From JAEUIT01 sp044220875 (GTDB lineage: Bacteria; Planctomycetota; Phycisphaerae; Phycisphaerales; SM1A02), in contig JBGAQH010000004.1 of NCBI GenBank assembly GCA_044220875.1, positions 248,001 to 312,000 on the forward strand: a DNA stretch of 64,000 bases, read 5' to 3'. The notes below the pieces were generated by a model that ran no database searches, had not been told where the DNA came from, and saw only the letters and a program-made list of their open reading frames with translations. Of this stretch, positions 26,213 to 36,172 are shown one piece after another (position 1 is the first letter of the stretch; every line of letters starts with the position of its first letter). A program made the translations under genes and the position numbers.

Positions 26213-28651
26213 CTAGCGCTTCGAGCTGGCCTCGGCGACCGCCGCGGCCTCGACGTCCTTGAGGGCCCGCGCCTGGAGGATCAGGAGCGCGGTCTCGAGC
26301 TGCGGGTCGTAGTTCCTGACCAGCAGGTCCTTCGGGTCCGGACGCGGCTTGCGGTCCTTCTCGTCCTTCCATTCCTCGATGATGTCGGCCTGCTGCCGCA
26401 TCTCGAGCGACTTCTCGATCTGCTCCGGCGTCATCTTCACGACCAGGTCCGGGTTCACGCCCCAGTCGGTCGAGCCGGGCTTCTTGTGGACGAGGCGGCC
26501 GTGCTTCTCGCCGGGGAGCGGCGGGAGGATGTAGTACTGCGTGGTGAGCTTGATGGCGGCGCCGGCCTTGTCGCTGATGTCATGGACGGTCTGGACGCTG
26601 CCCTTGCCGAAGCTCCGCTCGCCGAGGATCACCGCGGCGTCGTGGGCCTGGAGCGCGCCCGAGACGATTTCGCTGGCGCTGGCCGAGCCCTGATTGACGA
26701 GGACGACGAGCGGAAGTCCCTGGAGGTCGGCGCGCTGCGGCTGGGCCTTGAGGTTGAAGACCTCGCGGCCGTCGCGGTCCTCGCCGCTCACCACCGTGCC
26801 GGTGGGCACGAAGGCGTTCGTGAAGTCGACGGCGGACTTGAGGAGTCCGCCCGGGTTGTAGCGGAGGTCGAGCACGAGGCCGTTGAGCTGGCGCTCGGCC
26901 TTCATCTGCGTGATCGCCGAGCGGAAGTCGGCGTAGCTGTCCTCGCTGAAGCCGGTGAGCCGCACGTAGCCGATGCCGGCCGCGCGATCGATCCACCAGT
27001 CCCACTCGGGGGCGCCCTTCGAGTCGAGCCCCTTCTTCCACCAGCCGTTGACCGAGCGAATCTTGATGCGCTCGCGTTCGAGCTTCACGTCGAAGGCGCA
27101 CTCGACGCCGGTGCGCTTCAGGCTGAGCGTCACTTCCTCGCCCGCGGGGCCGGTGATCGAGTCGACGGCCTTGTTGAGGCTCCACCCGGTGGTCGGTGCG
27201 CCGTTCACGCCGACGACGCGGTCATCGGCCTTCACGCCGCCGCGGGCCGCGGGCGAACCCTCGAGCGGATTGACGACCAGGATCTCGCGCTTGTCGTCGT
27301 GGCGAATGAGGATGCCGACGCCGACGAAGTCGCCGTCGACCTGTTGCTGGAATCGGCGGAGCCGCTCCGGCCAGATGATCTCGGTGTACTGGTCCTCGAA
27401 CCGGCTGGCGAGCTCGTCGATCGCGCCGTCGCCGAACTCGTGGTAGAGGACGACCTCGGGAAGGTTGATCGTCGCGGCGTTGGCGGTGAGCATCGCGCCG
27501 AGGATCTCGTTGTAGTCGCCGCGGCCGATCTGGTCGGCGGGCGTGGCGGCGATCTTCGTCTTGGCCTTCTCGACAGCGGCGACGAAGGCGGCGACCTTCT
27601 CGTGGTTGCCGAGGCCGGCGAACGTCTCGCTCAGGGCATCGGTCGTGGCGATGATGTTGAGGGCGCTGAGGCCGCCCTCCAAGAGCGGCATCCAGCCCTT
27701 CGCGCTGATGTGCTCCTCGGCTGCCTTCTTCAGGCCGGCGGAGAGCATCGGCCGCGTGATGTCGTGGACCTGCTCCTTCCAATCGTCGGCGAAGGCGGCG
27801 TTCCACTCGGGGAACTTGTCGTTGGGGGTGAGCCGCGCGGCCTGCACCTTGCGGAGCTCATAGAGCTGCTTGGGCGCGTACTGGGCGAGCAGGCCGATGC
27901 GGCGGTTCACCTTCTCGAGGGCATCGGCGTAGCGCTTGAACGTCGTGCGGTCGCCGGCGTCCTCGAAGAGCGTGCGCAGGCGGAAGAGCACCTCCTGCGA
28001 GAGCAGCCAGTCGCCGGCCTTCTGGGCCTTCGCGTCGGTCTCCTCGGCGAGGTGAATCACCTTCTTCACGTCGTCGCGGGTGAGCGTCGCCTTCCAGTCG
28101 TCGGAGAGCGTCTGGAGCTTCACCGCCGCGGTGAGGGCCTTGCTGACGTCATCGGCGGCGAGCTTCTCGGCGAGTTCCTTCGCGGCCTTCTCGATGTCGG
28201 CGGTGCGATCGCTCTTGCTGGCGGCGGCGTGCTCGAAGCGCTCGTTGGCGAGGGTCCGAATGCGGTTGACCTCGGCGGTGGCGGTGCCGTCGGGAATCGA
28301 CTTCAGGGCCTTCTCGACCGCAGCGAGGTCGCCGTTCTTCGCCGCGAGCCACACGCTGTCGGACCATTCCGCGATGCGGGGCGAAGCCTGCTTCTTCGTG
28401 CCGTCCTGATCGTTCCCGACGAGCGTGGTGCTCGCCGCCGCGACCGCCGATGCCGTGCCGGCGACCGGCCAGCTGGCGGCGACAAAAGCAAAGACGCCCA
28501 CCGAGGTGGCAAGTGCCACGATGCGGCGGGCGAGCGGGCCGGCTTCGGTGCGAACGCCGGAAGCCTTGGGGGCCGATGGGGGCGTCGACGGCGTGCCCGA
28601 GTGTCCGGTGGCGGCATTCGGGGAAGGACGCGATTCTGATCGGTTCGACAT
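26213..28651 (-). CDS. S41 family carboxy-terminal processing peptidase, large form
   Basis: An 812-residue protease. A single helix at 43-65 follows a Ser/Pro-rich cytosolic start, so the rest is periplasmic. A long helical N-terminal region (about 75-420) is followed by a PDZ domain (VGVGILIRHDDKREIL ... ARGGVKADDRVVGVNG) and the S41 catalytic domain, with GSASASEI carrying the nucleophile (S658) and RSFGKG the general base (K683), 25 residues apart as in tail-specific proteases. It trims C-termini of envelope proteins. Much longer than the ~400-residue CtpA; closer to Prc-size enzymes, but the N-terminal part looks unlike Prc. The start gives MSNRSES; no Shine-Dalgarno is evident. Confidence 0.9.
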   Translation of the reverse strand: MSNRSESRPSPNAATGHSGTPSTPPSAPKASGVRTEAGPLARRIVALATSVGVFAFVAASWPVAGTASAVAAASTTLVGNDQDGTKKQASPRIAEWSDSVWLAAKNGDLAAVEKALKSIPDGTATAEVNRIRTLANERFEHAAASKSDRTADIEKAAKELAEKLAADDVSKALTAAVKLQTLSDDWKATLTRDDVKKVIHLAEETDAKAQKAGDWLLSQEVLFRLRTLFEDAGDRTTFKRYADALEKVNRRIGLLAQYAPKQLYELRKVQAARLTPNDKFPEWNAAFADDWKEQVHDITRPMLSAGLKKAAEEHISAKGWMPLLEGGLSALNIIATTDALSETFAGLGNHEKVAAFVAAVEKAKTKIAATPADQIGRGDYNEILGAMLTANAATINLPEVVLYHEFGDGAIDELASRFEDQYTEIIWPERLRRFQQQVDGDFVGVGILIRHDDKREILVVNPLEGSPAARGGVKADDRVVGVNGAPTTGWSLNKAVDSITGPAGEEVTLSLKRTGVECAFDVKLERERIKIRSVNGWWKKGLDSKGAPEWDWWIDRAAGIGYVRLTGFSEDSYADFRSAITQMKAERQLNGLVLDLRYNPGGLLKSAVDFTNAFVPTGTVVSGEDRDGREVFNLKAQPQRADLQGLPLVVLVNQGSASASEIVSGALQAHDAAVILGERSFGKGSVQTVHDISDKAGAAIKLTTQYYILPPLPGEKHGRLVHKKPGSTDWGVNPDLVVKMTPEQIEKSLEMRQQADIIEEWKDEKDRKPRPDPKDLLVRNYDPQLETALLILQARALKDVEAAAVAEASSKR

Positions 28652-28819
28652 GGTGTGCCCGGCAAGGTGCCCGATGGGGCAGTGGACGGCAGCTCGAAGC
28701 GTGAGGGCCGTGTGGTGTTCCGAGGGACGTACGGAGGCGGCTCCGGCGCATTCAGGAGCCGGAGTGGCCAACCTGACGGCATCGGCGATTCGGACCAGAC
28801 CCTTCAGGGGACCCGGCAA

Positions 28820-28838
28820 GTGTCATGACAAGTGACAC
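28820..28838. promoter_or_regulatory. Inverted repeat GTGTCA-7-TGACAC, possible operator
   Basis: Perfect 6-bp arms separated by 7 nt (TGACAAG), lying between two divergent genes about 170 nt from each start. It resembles a dimeric regulator site in size; no cognate regulator is nearby. Confidence 0.3.
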
Positions 28839-28916
28839 CGACAAGGGAACGAGCGGACCATCGTCCGACCGTCGCTCTCCAAGGGAAACGGCGAGGCCGA
28901 TGTCCGAACGGCGTCT

Positions 28917-28922
28917 TATACT
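28917..28922 (+). promoter_or_regulatory. -10 box TATACT
   Basis: TATACT preceded by a weak -35 region, about 70 nt upstream of the ATG at 28994. It is the most AT-rich hexamer of the gap. Confidence 0.35.
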
Positions 28923-28993
28923 CGGACGCGTCCGCTCCGTTTCGTGTTCGCGTGATTCGCTGCGTTGCGTCGAAAGGCGTGGTTGTCCCCACC

Positions 28994-29953
28994 ATGAGCC
29001 ACAACGATCGCCCCTTTCGGCGTCCCGATGGGGCGAATCCCCTGCCTGTCGGATCGAGCTGTCGTCGCTGCGGGTATGACCTCCGGGGCATTCCGGCCAC
29101 GGGACGCTGCCCCGAGTGCGGCGTGGCGGCGACGATCTCGCGGAACCTCGCCGACTCCGACGCATGGTCACCGATCGTCGATGGCTGCCGCGGCATGGGA
29201 CACGCCCTGGGCCTTCTGATCCCGGCGTTCTTCCTGACACCGCTGTCGGCGACGGAGGGGACTGTGGCCGTGGTGCTGGTGGCGCTGCATGGGTGGTGGC
29301 AGTGGTTCGGACTTCGCGACCTCCGGCGGGGACTCGCGACGGCGGTCGCGGACGATCCGATGTTTGCCGGCCGCCTGACGCTCGCCGCCCGCGCGAGCTG
29401 TGCGTACGTCACGATCGCCTCCGCGCTCGCCCTCCTTCCGCTCCTGCACGCAATCGTCGGCGCGGCGATCCCCCTCCCCGGCGGCTTCCAGCTCGCGGCG
29501 ATGGGCATTGTCACCCCCTTCCTGGTCGCGGCCCTTGCGACCGGTCGTTGGGTCTTCCTCGCCCTCGCCGATGCGTGTGCGGTGCGGGACGCGCTTCCTC
29601 GGCTCCGCGCCGGGTCGATCGGACTCCTGGCCGTCGGCACGCTGGTGGCCATGGCATGGATCGCAGTCGCGCTCAGTCTCGTCCTCCCCTCCCGTCTCGC
29701 CTCGCCTCTCTTCCAGCTCTCGCTCCGACCGGCGGTCGCGCTCGGATTCCCGATGCTCGCAGTGCTGTGGCTGCAGTTTGACCTGCTCGCCCGACTTGTC
29801 GTCGCCGTGCCGCGCACGCCGAGCTTCAGCGCCGCCGCGCGACGCGTCGCGGAGCAGGCACGCGGGCCGCGAGCGGTGCCGCACGATCCGCGCAGCGACC
29901 CCAATCTCGCGCCGATCGAGCTCGCAGGCGAAGAGTCGCGTCCGGCGCGATGA
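28994..29953 (+). CDS. Membrane protein with N-terminal zinc ribbon
   Basis: A 319-residue protein. The N-terminus carries a four-cysteine zinc ribbon, CRRCGYDLRG (about 23-32) and CPEC (about 38-41), the 'CGYDLRG...GRCPECG' type that is abundant and characteristic in planctomycetes. Seven or so hydrophobic helices follow between about 65 and 290, and the tail is charged and unstructured. No enzymatic motif is visible. The ATG at 28994 is chosen because it opens directly before the ribbon; the frame is open further upstream. It is convergent with ruvC, 3 nt apart. Confidence 0.8.
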   Translation: MSHNDRPFRRPDGANPLPVGSSCRRCGYDLRGIPATGRCPECGVAATISRNLADSDAWSPIVDGCRGMGHALGLLIPAFFLTPLSATEGTVAVVLVALHGWWQWFGLRDLRRGLATAVADDPMFAGRLTLAARASCAYVTIASALALLPLLHAIVGAAIPLPGGFQLAAMGIVTPFLVAALATGRWVFLALADACAVRDALPRLRAGSIGLLAVGTLVAMAWIAVALSLVLPSRLASPLFQLSLRPAVALGFPMLAVLWLQFDLLARLVVAVPRTPSFSAAARRVAEQARGPRAVPHDPRSDPNLAPIELAGEESRPAR

Positions 29954-29956
29954 GGC

Positions 29957-30453
29957 TCACGTGACGCCGAGCGAACGACGCGCGCCGGCCAGGGCGATCG
30001 CGATCGCGTCGGCGACGTCCGGCGGTTCGGGGGGCGCCGCCAGCGAGAATTCCTGGGCGACGGCCACCTGCATCTGCCGCTTGCTCGCTGCGCCGTTGCC
30101 GGTCATCGCCTTCTTCACTGTCGCCGGCGCGAGCTCGATGAGCTCGAGACCGCGGCGCTGACCGCACAGCAATACGACGCCGCGGGCATGGGCCATGAGG
30201 ATCGCAGTGCGGAGGTTCTGCTGATGCGTGAAGACTGACTCGACGGCGAGCGCCGACGGCGCGAGCTCGTCGAGCAGCTCGTTCAGGTCAAGCTCCAGCT
30301 GATGCAGGCGATGCGAGAGCGACGTCCCGGCCTTGAGCCGCAGCACGCCGGCCTCGACGAGCGTGGGCACCCAACCGTCGGCGTCGAGCTCAACGCATCC
30401 GTAGCCGGTTCGCTGCAGCCCCGGGTCGATGCCGACGACGCGGAGCGCAACGC

Positions 30454-30457
<4 letters not shown>
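29957..30457 (-). CDS. ruvC: Crossover junction endodeoxyribonuclease RuvC
   Basis: A 166-residue Holliday-junction resolvase, the usual family length. The four catalytic acids are all visible: D11 in GIDPG, E73 in AVESVF, and D147 and D150 in DVADA; K126 in the SKRQ segment matches the conserved basic helix. It nicks four-way junctions with RuvAB. Neither ruvA nor ruvB is adjacent. The start codon overlaps the stop of a LolD-like ABC ATPase gene by 4 nt, so expression is coupled to that gene rather than to the branch-migration genes. Confidence 0.96.
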
Positions 30458-31239
<782 letters not shown>

Positions 31240-31283
31240 GCGGACGGAGATGGTAACGACTGGCCGCGCCCCCAGCCGAGCCT

Positions 31284-32873
31284 TCAGCCGCGCTGGGCGC
31301 CAAACGCCGACTCCGCCAAGTCAATCGCCCGGCCGAGCGCCGCCGCCTTGTTGAGCGTCTCCTCGTACTCGGCCGTCGGGTCGGAATCGAGGACGACGCC
31401 GGCGCCGGCCTGCAGGTGCACGGTCCACGGGGCGCGGTCGCGGGCGGTGGGAATCACCATGGTGCGGAGAGCCAGGGCGATGTCCATGTCGCCGTCGTAG
31501 CCGACCGCGCCGATGCCGCCGGCGTAGGGTCCGCGCCGGACGGGCTCGAGTTCGTCGATGATCTGCATCGCCCGGACCTTCGGCGCGCCCGAGACGGTCC
31601 CGACGGGAAGCGTGGCCCGCAGCGCATCCCAGCAGTCGAGCCCCTCGGAGAGCCGGCCGGTGACGGTCGAGCTGATGTGCATCACGTGGCTGTAGCGCTC
31701 GATCTCCATGCAGCGCTCGATGGCGATCGAGCCGGTCTCGCAGACGCGCCCGAGGTCGTTGCGGGCGAGGTCGACGAGCATGACGTGCTCGGCCCGCTCC
31801 TTCTCGTCACCTAACAGTTCGCGCTCGAGGGCGGTGTCCTCCTCGGGCGTCCGTCCGCGCGGCCGCGTGCCGGCGAGCGGTCGGTTCGTGACGGTGCGAT
31901 CGCGCACGCGACAGAGGATCTCCGGGCTCGACGCGACGAGGATGACCCCGGCTCCCTGGAGATAGATCTGGTAGGGACTCGGGTTCACGACGCGGAGCGC
32001 CCGATAGATCTCGAAGGGATCGCTTTCGGTCGTCCGCTCGAGCCGCTGCGAGAGGACGATCTGGAAGGCGTCGCCCGCTGCGACGTACTCCTTCGCCCGC
32101 CGCACCGAGGTCTCGAACTCCGACTGGGTCACCAGCGATCGGGGCGTGGTCGGCCGCCGGCTCGGGTCGAGGTCGATCGCCCCCGCCGGCAGCGGCACCG
32201 AGTGCGTCTCGAGGCGGGCGACGAGATGCTCGAGGTCCGCCTGCAGCGCATGCCACGCTGCGCTCGAGCTCGGATGGTCGCGGAGCGAGGTGCCGACGAT
32301 CGCGTGCAGCGTCTTCGTCGCGTTGTCGAAGACCACCACCTGCCGGTAAAGGCCGAAGTGCAGGTCGGGCAGTCCGCGATCGTCCTTCGGCGCCGCCGCG
32401 AAGGGCAGCTTTCCCGGCTCGAGGTAGCGCACCGTGTCGTAGGTGGCGAAGCCGACCCAGCCGCCGAGGAAACACGCCGGCAGGCGAAGCGAGGCGAGCG
32501 CGGCCCGCGGCGGCATGCGATCGGGCGTGGCCAGCTCGCGCACCACGGCGAGGGGATCGGCCCCCTCGCGGGTCGTTCGCGCCCCGCTCCGATGGTCGTG
32601 GATCTCGACCCGCGCCTCCTTGGCGACCACCTCGAGCCGGGGCTGCGCGCCCAGCATCGAGAAGCGCCCGACGTTCGATCCGTGCTCGACGCTCTCGAAG
32701 AGAAAGCTCGGCGCGGTGCGGGCATCCGCTGCGACCAGCCTCCGATAGGCCAGCACCGGCGTGAGCTGGTCGCTCATGAGCCGCCGCGAGAGGAGGGCGA
32801 GGCCGTTGCCTCCGGCCGCCGCCGCGACCTGCGCGTCAAAGGCGGCCCGTTCGGAATCGCGAAGCGTGGTCAT
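31284..32873 (-). CDS. trpE: Anthranilate synthase component I
   Basis: A 529-residue TrpE converting chorismate and ammonia/glutamine to anthranilate. The N-terminal regulatory half contains SFLFESVEHG, close to the LLES tryptophan-binding element. The catalytic half carries the chorismate-binding core: RPLAGTRPRG, ERAEHVMLVDLARNDLGRV, LPVGTVSGAPKVRAM and GGIGAVGYDGDMD. The trpG/trpD partner genes are absent here. A TACACT box lies 11 nt before the ATG, giving at most a very short leader. One in-frame Leu TTA codon lies within a copy of the repeated 11-mer (31811-31821). Confidence 0.96.
   Translation of the reverse strand: MTTLRDSERAAFDAQVAAAAGGNGLALLSRRLMSDQLTPVLAYRRLVAADARTAPSFLFESVEHGSNVGRFSMLGAQPRLEVVAKEARVEIHDHRSGARTTREGADPLAVVRELATPDRMPPRAALASLRLPACFLGGWVGFATYDTVRYLEPGKLPFAAAPKDDRGLPDLHFGLYRQVVVFDNATKTLHAIVGTSLRDHPSSSAAWHALQADLEHLVARLETHSVPLPAGAIDLDPSRRPTTPRSLVTQSEFETSVRRAKEYVAAGDAFQIVLSQRLERTTESDPFEIYRALRVVNPSPYQIYLQGAGVILVASSPEILCRVRDRTVTNRPLAGTRPRGRTPEEDTALERELLGDEKERAEHVMLVDLARNDLGRVCETGSIAIERCMEIERYSHVMHISSTVTGRLSEGLDCWDALRATLPVGTVSGAPKVRAMQIIDELEPVRRGPYAGGIGAVGYDGDMDIALALRTMVIPTARDRAPWTVHLQAGAGVVLDSDPTAEYEETLNKAAALGRAIDLAESAFGAQRG
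31811..31821 (+). repeat. Exact copy of CTAACAGTTCG inside trpE
   Basis: Antisense to trpE, where the complementary CGAACTGTTAG encodes Glu-Leu-Leu just as in the copy at 8581-8591. Confidence 0.6.
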
Positions 32874-32966
32874 GGGGAGTGGGCAGTGTACGGATGGAGG
32901 AGATTCCGCAACCGATCGACGCGTGCACGCTAAGAGTGCGGTCGCCCGTCCCTCGTGAGGTGCATC

Positions 32967-34160
32967 ATGCATGAACTCGACCGCCGCCGTTTCGTCGCTC
33001 TCGCCGCCGCCGGTGCCGCAGGCCTCGCCTTCGGCGGGAGCCGGTCGGCATTCGCCCTCGGCCCGAATGCCATTGGCGATGCCCCCCAGGAGCGCGCCGT
33101 GAAGCCGCTCAAGATCCTCATCCTCGGCGGCACCGCCTTCCTCGGACCGGAGGTCGTCGACGCGGCCCGCAAGCGCGGCCACACGCTCACCCTCTTCAAC
33201 CGCGGCAAGACGCGACCCTCCCTCTTCCCCGACCTCGAGAAGCTCCACGGCGATCGAGACCCGGCCAAGGGCGAGGGACTCAAGGCCCTGGCCGATCGCG
33301 AATGGGATGTCGTGGTCGACAACAGCGGCTACTTCCCCCGGCACGTGAAGGCCTCGGCGGAGCTGCTCGCGCCGAAGGTGAAGCACTACATCTACATCTC
33401 GAGCATCAGCGCCTTCAAGGACGGCGCGCCGCCGAACTCTGACGAGAGCTATCCCGACGCGGAGCTCGCCGATCCCGCGGTCGAGACGATGGGCGACCAG
33501 TTCCAGAACTACGGCGGACTCAAGGCCCTCTGCGAGAAGGCGGCCGAGGCCGCGATGCCCGGCCGCGTCGCCAACATCCGCCCCGGCTTCATCGTCGGCC
33601 CCGGCGACTGGACCGGGCGATTCAGCTACTGGCCGCTTCGCGCCCGTCAGGGGGGCGAGATGATCGGGCCGGGCGCCCCCACCGATCCGGTGCAATGGAT
33701 CGACGTGCGCGACCTTGCCGAGTGGATCGTCCTCTGCGCCGAGCGTTCGATCAGCGGCCGCTTCGCCGCGACCGGACCGAAGACGCCGGGCACCATCGGG
33801 CAGATCATCGAGGCGAGCATCAAGGTCGCGAAGGCGACCGAGCCGAAGCCCGGAGCGGTCGACACGACGGTGACCTGGATTCCCGCCGACTTCCTCGTCA
33901 CGAACAAGGTCTCGCCGGGCGGCGACATGCCGATCTGGCTCCCGGCCGAAGGCGAGACCGCGGGCTTCCACCGCTGGAACGTGAGCAAGGCGGTCGCGGC
34001 GGGTCTCGCCTTCCGCTCCGTCGAGGAGACGGTCCGCGGGATCTACACCTTCATCGACGGCCTCAGCGACGAGGAGAAGAAGCGGATCCGCCCCGCCGGC
34101 ATCAGCCGCGACCGGGAGAAGGAAGTGCTCGCGGCGTGGAAGGCGAAGAAGCCCGGGTAA
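32967..34160 (+). CDS. Tat-exported NAD-dependent epimerase/dehydratase-like protein
   Basis: A 397-residue protein. The start ATG has a GAGG 6 nt upstream and opens with MHELDRRRFVALAAAGAAG, a twin-arginine signal (R6-R8) ending near SRSAFA. The body is an extended short-chain dehydrogenase fold: ILGGTAFLGPEVV (nucleotide-binding Gly motif), LHGDRDP, VDNSGYF, the catalytic YGGLK (Tyr-x3-Lys) and NIRPGFIVGPGDWTGRF. Exported epimerase-like proteins with Tat signals are frequent in planctomycetes and probably act on sugars with a pre-bound cofactor, which fits folding before export. Substrate unknown. It stands between trpE and acpS. Confidence 0.85.
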   Translation: MHELDRRRFVALAAAGAAGLAFGGSRSAFALGPNAIGDAPQERAVKPLKILILGGTAFLGPEVVDAARKRGHTLTLFNRGKTRPSLFPDLEKLHGDRDPAKGEGLKALADREWDVVVDNSGYFPRHVKASAELLAPKVKHYIYISSISAFKDGAPPNSDESYPDAELADPAVETMGDQFQNYGGLKALCEKAAEAAMPGRVANIRPGFIVGPGDWTGRFSYWPLRARQGGEMIGPGAPTDPVQWIDVRDLAEWIVLCAERSISGRFAATGPKTPGTIGQIIEASIKVAKATEPKPGAVDTTVTWIPADFLVTNKVSPGGDMPIWLPAEGETAGFHRWNVSKAVAAGLAFRSVEETVRGIYTFIDGLSDEEKKRIRPAGISRDREKEVLAAWKAKKPG

Positions 34161-34188
34161 GCCGGCGACGCACGCGGCGTGCGGTCCG

Positions 34189-34608
34189 TCACTCGCCGAA
34201 TGCGATCGCGCTGGCCACCGAGTACAGGTCGGTGTGGCTCATCGAGAGTGACCATGCGGTGATGCCGCGCTCGGCGGCGATCTCGGCGGCGCGGCCGGTG
34301 AGAAGCACGCGCGGCTCGCCGCTCGCGAGCCGCAGGACCTCGACGTCCGTCCAGGCGATCCCGTCCGACCAGCCGGTGCCTAACGCCTTGAGCACCGCCT
34401 CCTTCGCCGCGAACCGGACCGCGTAGCGCTCGATGCGCTTCCGCTGCCCGTGATCGGCGTAGGAACGCTCGGTGACGGTGAACACCCGCTCGGTGAAGCG
34501 CTCGGCGTGGGTCTCGAGCATCGCGGCGATGCGGGCGTTCTCGACGATGTCGATGCCGTGCCCGCGAATGCCGCGCGGCAACGCCGGCCGCCGGAGATCG
34601 CCGCTCAT
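34189..34608 (-). CDS. acpS: Holo-[acyl-carrier-protein] synthase
   Basis: A 139-residue AcpS that moves 4'-phosphopantetheine from CoA to acyl carrier protein. The magnesium-binding GIDIVENARI motif (Asp in GHGIDI) and the FAAKEAVLKALGTG helix are intact, as is the end motif LSMSHTDLYSVASAIA. The N-terminal ~12 residues (MSGDLRRPALPR) are an extension over the ~125-residue norm. The ATG overlaps the stop of the TIM-barrel gene by 4 nt, so the two are co-translated. A rare TTA codon occurs near 34379, again in GTTAG context. Confidence 0.93.
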   Translation of the reverse strand: MSGDLRRPALPRGIRGHGIDIVENARIAAMLETHAERFTERVFTVTERSYADHGQRKRIERYAVRFAAKEAVLKALGTGWSDGIAWTDVEVLRLASGEPRVLLTGRAAEIAAERGITAWSLSMSHTDLYSVASAIAFGE

Positions 34609-35450
34609 GCGTCCCCCGTTCGGATCGACTCGATGGGCGCGCGGCGCAGCGATCCGCCGCTCCAGCGCTCGATCGAGGCGATGAGACCGGCGAGCGGATC
34701 GCGCCATTGCCTGGCGTCGACGACGAGCGGACGGCGGAGGCCCGAGAGTTCGACGGCGACCCGATAGGCGGTGACGTCGAGCCGAGCCTCGCCCGGCTCG
34801 AGGATCGGACCGCGGAGCCCGCTCCGGAAGCAGTCGACGAGCCGCGCCGACGCGAGCGAGGCGCCGGCCTGCAGGAGCGCCAGCGAAGGATCGCGCCCCG
34901 CGGCCAGATGGGCGGCGGGATCGACGCCGACGCCGAGGCCGCTGCCCACGATCGGTTCCATCGAGTGGTCGGCGAGGGCGACCCCCTCGCGCTCGGCCAG
35001 GGCCGCGAGATGGGCGAACGCCTCGCGCACCTGAGGAGCCAGGGCGGCGCGGGCCGCGAGTTCGGTCTCGGTGGGAAGGAGGAGCGAGACCGCTGGGCGC
35101 GGCTCGCCCGGCGCGGTCAGCTCGGCGGCGAAGCGGATCGACTGCTCGACCGCGGAGACGGCACGCTCGATGGTCGTGGCGTCGAGGAGGTGTCCGGGCG
35201 GAATCCAGGCGTCGACGCCGGCGCAGCGGAGCTCGAGACGGCGAAGTTCGCCGACCAGTCCGCGGCGGGCCGAACCGTCGAGCTCCCGCGGCCGCATCGA
35301 GGGCGTCGTGGCCGACCACTGCACCGCGGCGTATCCCTCGCGGGCCACGGCGATCATCGCATCGCGCGCGGCGGCGCCCGCCTCGACCAGCGACCCGACG
35401 GTCGCGGCGAGGCGCGGCCGCGGATCTCCGCTCTCGCGCGTTGCGGGCAT
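34605..35450 (-). CDS. Xylose isomerase-like TIM barrel protein
   Basis: A 281-residue protein with repeated beta-alpha units: YAAVQWSATTPSM, LELRCAGVDAWIP, AVSLLLPTETEL, EGVALADHSMEPIVGSG and the ordered GRDPSLALLQAG segment. This is the pattern of the AP endonuclease/xylose isomerase-like sugar-phosphate barrels, although the metal-binding Glu/His set is not clearly preserved: the usual E-N-H is replaced by DHSMEP. I read it as a degenerate member of unknown substrate. It precedes acpS with a 4-nt overlap and is divergent from the small membrane protein, with the start at MPATRES. Confidence 0.6.
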   Translation of the reverse strand: MPATRESGDPRPRLAATVGSLVEAGAAARDAMIAVAREGYAAVQWSATTPSMRPRELDGSARRGLVGELRRLELRCAGVDAWIPPGHLLDATTIERAVSAVEQSIRFAAELTAPGEPRPAVSLLLPTETELAARAALAPQVREAFAHLAALAEREGVALADHSMEPIVGSGLGVGVDPAAHLAAGRDPSLALLQAGASLASARLVDCFRSGLRGPILEPGEARLDVTAYRVAVELSGLRRPLVVDARQWRDPLAGLIASIERWSGGSLRRAPIESIRTGDA

Positions 35451-35553
35451 GGCTTGGAGTCTATCAGTCGCCGGGAAGGCAACGCGCTCGCCGAGCGAGC
35501 CGCAAAATCGCCGGAACCCACCCCGCGCCGCGCCCGTCGGCGGCAATCCCCTC

Positions 35554-35559
35554 CATAAT
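35554..35559 (+). promoter_or_regulatory. -10-like hexamer for a leaderless start
   Basis: CATAAT exactly 6 nt before the ATG at 35566 and no Shine-Dalgarno; the transcript would begin at or next to the start codon. Confidence 0.35.
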
Positions 35560-35565
35560 GCGCGC

Positions 35566-36162
35566 ATGCTCCGGCTCGCAGCGATTGTCTATTGGATCGT
35601 CCTGATCGCTTGGTTCGCGGCGCTGGTCGCGGGGGCCTCGACGGCGATGGCCGCGTTCGGGACGCTCGTGAAGCTCGTCCCCGACCTGGGCATCACGGTG
35701 CCGCAATTCGCCGCGAGCGATCCCTCCGGCGCCGACGCGGCCCGATACGTCGCCGGCTTCGTCGCCCAATCGGTCTTCGACGCGATCGCTCGCATGGAGT
35801 GGGCGTTCGTGCCCGCAATCCTCCTCTGCCTCGTGGTCCAGCGCGGCACGCGATGGCCGGAGCGCGGGCCGGCCAACGCCCTGCGCGTCGCGATGCTCCT
35901 CATCGCCTGCGGCACGACGCTCTACCACCTCACGGTGCTGACGCCGCGCATGGCGAGCTCGCTTGGCGACTACCGCGGTGCGATCGCCGGCGGCGATCCG
36001 GCGACGGCGGCGGTGCACAAGGCCGAGTTCGACCGCGACCACCGCATCTCCGATCCGCTCCTCCGCACCAACGCGTTCCTGCTCCTCGGGGCGATCCTGC
36101 TCTCGGCCGCGACGCTCACCCCGCGCACCCCGCCCCGCGCGTCGGGCCCCACGTTCAGCTAA
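35566..36162 (+). CDS. Small integral membrane protein (DUF4149/TMEM205-like)
   Basis: A 198-residue protein with four hydrophobic helices: about 3-31 (VYWIVLIAWFAALVAGASTAMAA), 76-95, 104-123 and 170-190. The spacing, with a long soluble loop between helices 1 and 2 and a charged H-K-A-E-F-D-R-D-H loop before the last helix, resembles DUF4149-type proteins; this is a tentative match. No catalytic motif is apparent. Its TAA stop is part of a copy of the repeated 11-mer, and nth starts 10 nt later on the same strand. Confidence 0.65.
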   Translation: MLRLAAIVYWIVLIAWFAALVAGASTAMAAFGTLVKLVPDLGITVPQFAASDPSGADAARYVAGFVAQSVFDAIARMEWAFVPAILLCLVVQRGTRWPERGPANALRVAMLLIACGTTLYHLTVLTPRMASSLGDYRGAIAGGDPATAAVHKAEFDRDHRISDPLLRTNAFLLLGAILLSAATLTPRTPPRASGPTFS

Positions 36163-36169
36163 CAGTTCG
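36159..36169 (+). repeat. Exact copy of CTAACAGTTCG at a stop codon
   Basis: The TAA at 36160-36162 ends the small membrane protein gene. CTCATG after the motif includes the ATG of nth, so the element bridges both genes. Confidence 0.6.
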
Positions 36170-36172
36170 CTC

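Larger units (their letters stand above)
28652..28993. other. Divergent intergenic region, 342 nt
   Basis: Separates the S41 protease gene from the zinc-ribbon membrane protein gene. It holds a small inverted repeat (28820-28838) and a TATACT box (28917-28922), listed separately. The stretch nearest the protease start shows no recognisable signal. Confidence 0.5.

Noticed and set aside
25991..28639. An 882-codon plus-strand frame opposite the S41 protease
   Set aside because: It lacks any recognisable motif and is explained by the GC-rich third positions of the true protease gene.
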